DNA from: JAICKM01 sp035693165
GTDB lineage: Bacteria; Chloroflexota; Chloroflexia; QHBQ01; JAICKM01
Assembly (NCBI GenBank): GCA_035693165.1
Contig: DASSGZ010000432.1
Location: forward strand, 1-5,404
Length of the DNA stretch: 5,404 nt
Reading direction: 5' to 3'
The stretch's first letter is position 1, and each line of letters begins with the position of its first letter. The notes under the pieces were generated by a model. The model was not told the origin of the DNA. It searched no databases and saw only the letters and a program-made list of their open reading frames with translations. Positions 4,603 through 5,404 of this stretch are shown here, piece after piece. The position numbers were made by a program, and so were the translations under genes.

Positions 4603-5404
4603 TTAGGCGCCCAGCCCGCCCAGGGCCAGGCCGATGAGATAGGTAATCAGGCCCTCGACGGCGCCCACAATCGTCATTTCCATGCCGCTGGCCCAGGGGC
4701 TGCGACCGGTCACGAACGTCTTGGCGGCGCCCACGGCGAAATGAGCCACGATACTGATCAGCGCGGCGGCGATGATCGCCGGGTAGCCGCGCATAAAGAA
4801 AAACGGGATGATCGGGATGAACGCGCCGACCGCTGTGGACACGGTGGCCGACAGGGCCGAGATCATGGGATTGGGGAAGCCCTGCTGCGAGATGCCCAGT
4901 TCCTCGTGGGCCATGGTCGTCAGCATCTGCTCCGGATTCTGCGCCAGGCGGTCGGTCAGCAGGGCCGCTTCCTCGGCGGTGAAACCCTTGAGCTGGTAGA
5001 ACAGTTCGAGTTCTTCGCGCTCTTCCTCCGGCGCCGTCTCGATCTCGCTGCGCTCGCGGGCGATCTCGGCCTCGTAGACCTCGCGCTCCGACTTGGTCGC
5101 CAGGTACGCGCCCGACCCCATCGAGAGGGCGCTGGCGATCATGCCGGCCAGCCCGGCTATCAGCACGGCGGAACCGCCCGCCGTCGCCCCGGCCACGCCG
5201 GAGACGATGCCGAACACCGCGCCCAGGCCGTCGTTCGCGCCGTAGATAGCATCGCCTAGCCAGCCGCCGCCCTGGACATGCCAGCGCTCGCGGTGCAGCA
5301 GGGCATCGAGCGCGTTGCGCGGCCCCGCCTGCCGGCCCATCGAGTAGAGAACCTTGCTGTGGACCTGTTCCTCGGCCTGCATCTCGTTCAACATGGCGTG
5401 GAAC
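4603..5404 (-). CDS. VIT1/CCC1-family iron/manganese transporter, N-terminus outside the window
   Basis: The visible 266 codons stay open to the window edge and encode five hydrophobic helices with a charged cytosolic insert between helices 2 and 3. Counting from the Met at 5392-5394: YGANDGLGAVFGIVSG (51-66) is the first-helix signature with its metal-path Asp; SALSMGSGAYLATKSE (88-103) holds the conserved SM; the insert at about 103-170 is rich in Glu (REVYEAEIARERSEIE, EEEREELE, HEELG) and corresponds to the metal-binding domain; NPMISALSATVSTAVGAFIPIIPFF (175-199) starts the third helix. These proteins move Fe2+ or Mn2+ across a membrane, usually out of the cytosol. The Met at 5394 is probably not the start: the frame continues upstream, and FHAMLNEMQAEEQVHSKVL looks like a ferritin-like helix, so a ferritin-like/CCC1 fusion (MbfA-type) is likely. 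The Glu of the common 'GEY' motif is Ala here. Confidence 0.85.
   Translation of the reverse strand, partial: FHAMLNEMQAEEQVHSKVLYSMGRQAGPRNALDALLHRERWHVQGGGWLGDAIYGANDGLGAVFGIVSGVAGATAGGSAVLIAGLAGMIASALSMGSGAYLATKSEREVYEAEIARERSEIETAPEEEREELELFYQLKGFTAEEAALLTDRLAQNPEQMLTTMAHEELGISQQGFPNPMISALSATVSTAVGAFIPIIPFFFMRGYPAIIAAALISIVAHFAVGAAKTFVTGRSPWASGMEMTIVGAVEGLITYLIGLALGGLGA

Overview
The window looks like chromosomal DNA from a GC-rich bacterium, most likely of the phylum Chloroflexota. This is inferred from three things: a secreted protein with paired 'QT.H…GYPI..EF…VQYF.R.R.E' repeats, a style common in that phylum; a short GGCCGGTTT/AAACCGGCC palindrome that recurs between genes; and a GT-C glycosyltransferase of the 'DDAYITYRYAENL…VEGYSN' type. 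No rRNA, tRNA, CRISPR array, insertion sequence or phage gene was seen. All supported genes lie on the minus strand, so transcription runs from high to low coordinates.

In transcription order the layout is as follows. (1) 5404-4603: a VIT1/CCC1-type iron/manganese transporter whose N-terminus, probably a ferritin-like domain, runs off the window. (2) 4550-2838: a large polytopic GT-C glycosyltransferase, 52 bases after the transporter and possibly co-transcribed with it. (3) 2837-2239: a gene-free stretch of about 600 bases. It holds a REP-like palindrome, four tandem 11-bp direct repeats, a TTTGTG-T-CACAAA palindrome, a plausible promoter near 2532-2561 and a leader of roughly 290 nt rich in hairpins. 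(4) 2238-1201: a secreted two-repeat protein with a C-terminal RlpA-like (double-psi beta-barrel) domain. (5) 1200-1023: a second REP-like palindrome, a strong GC-rich terminator hairpin and a promoter with a perfect TATAAT. (6) 1022-1: an amino-group DNA methyltransferase interrupted by an in-frame amber codon at 345-347, just before its catalytic TSPPY motif, with the reading frame staying open to the window edge.

The genes do not form one obvious pathway. The glycosyltransferase and the secreted RlpA-like protein would both act on the envelope, and the transporter on metal storage or export. The most unusual material is the control region of the secreted protein, where phased direct repeats, a separate palindrome and a long structured leader suggest several layers of regulation. 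The other is the interrupted methyltransferase. No new multi-gene defence or metabolic system is visible.
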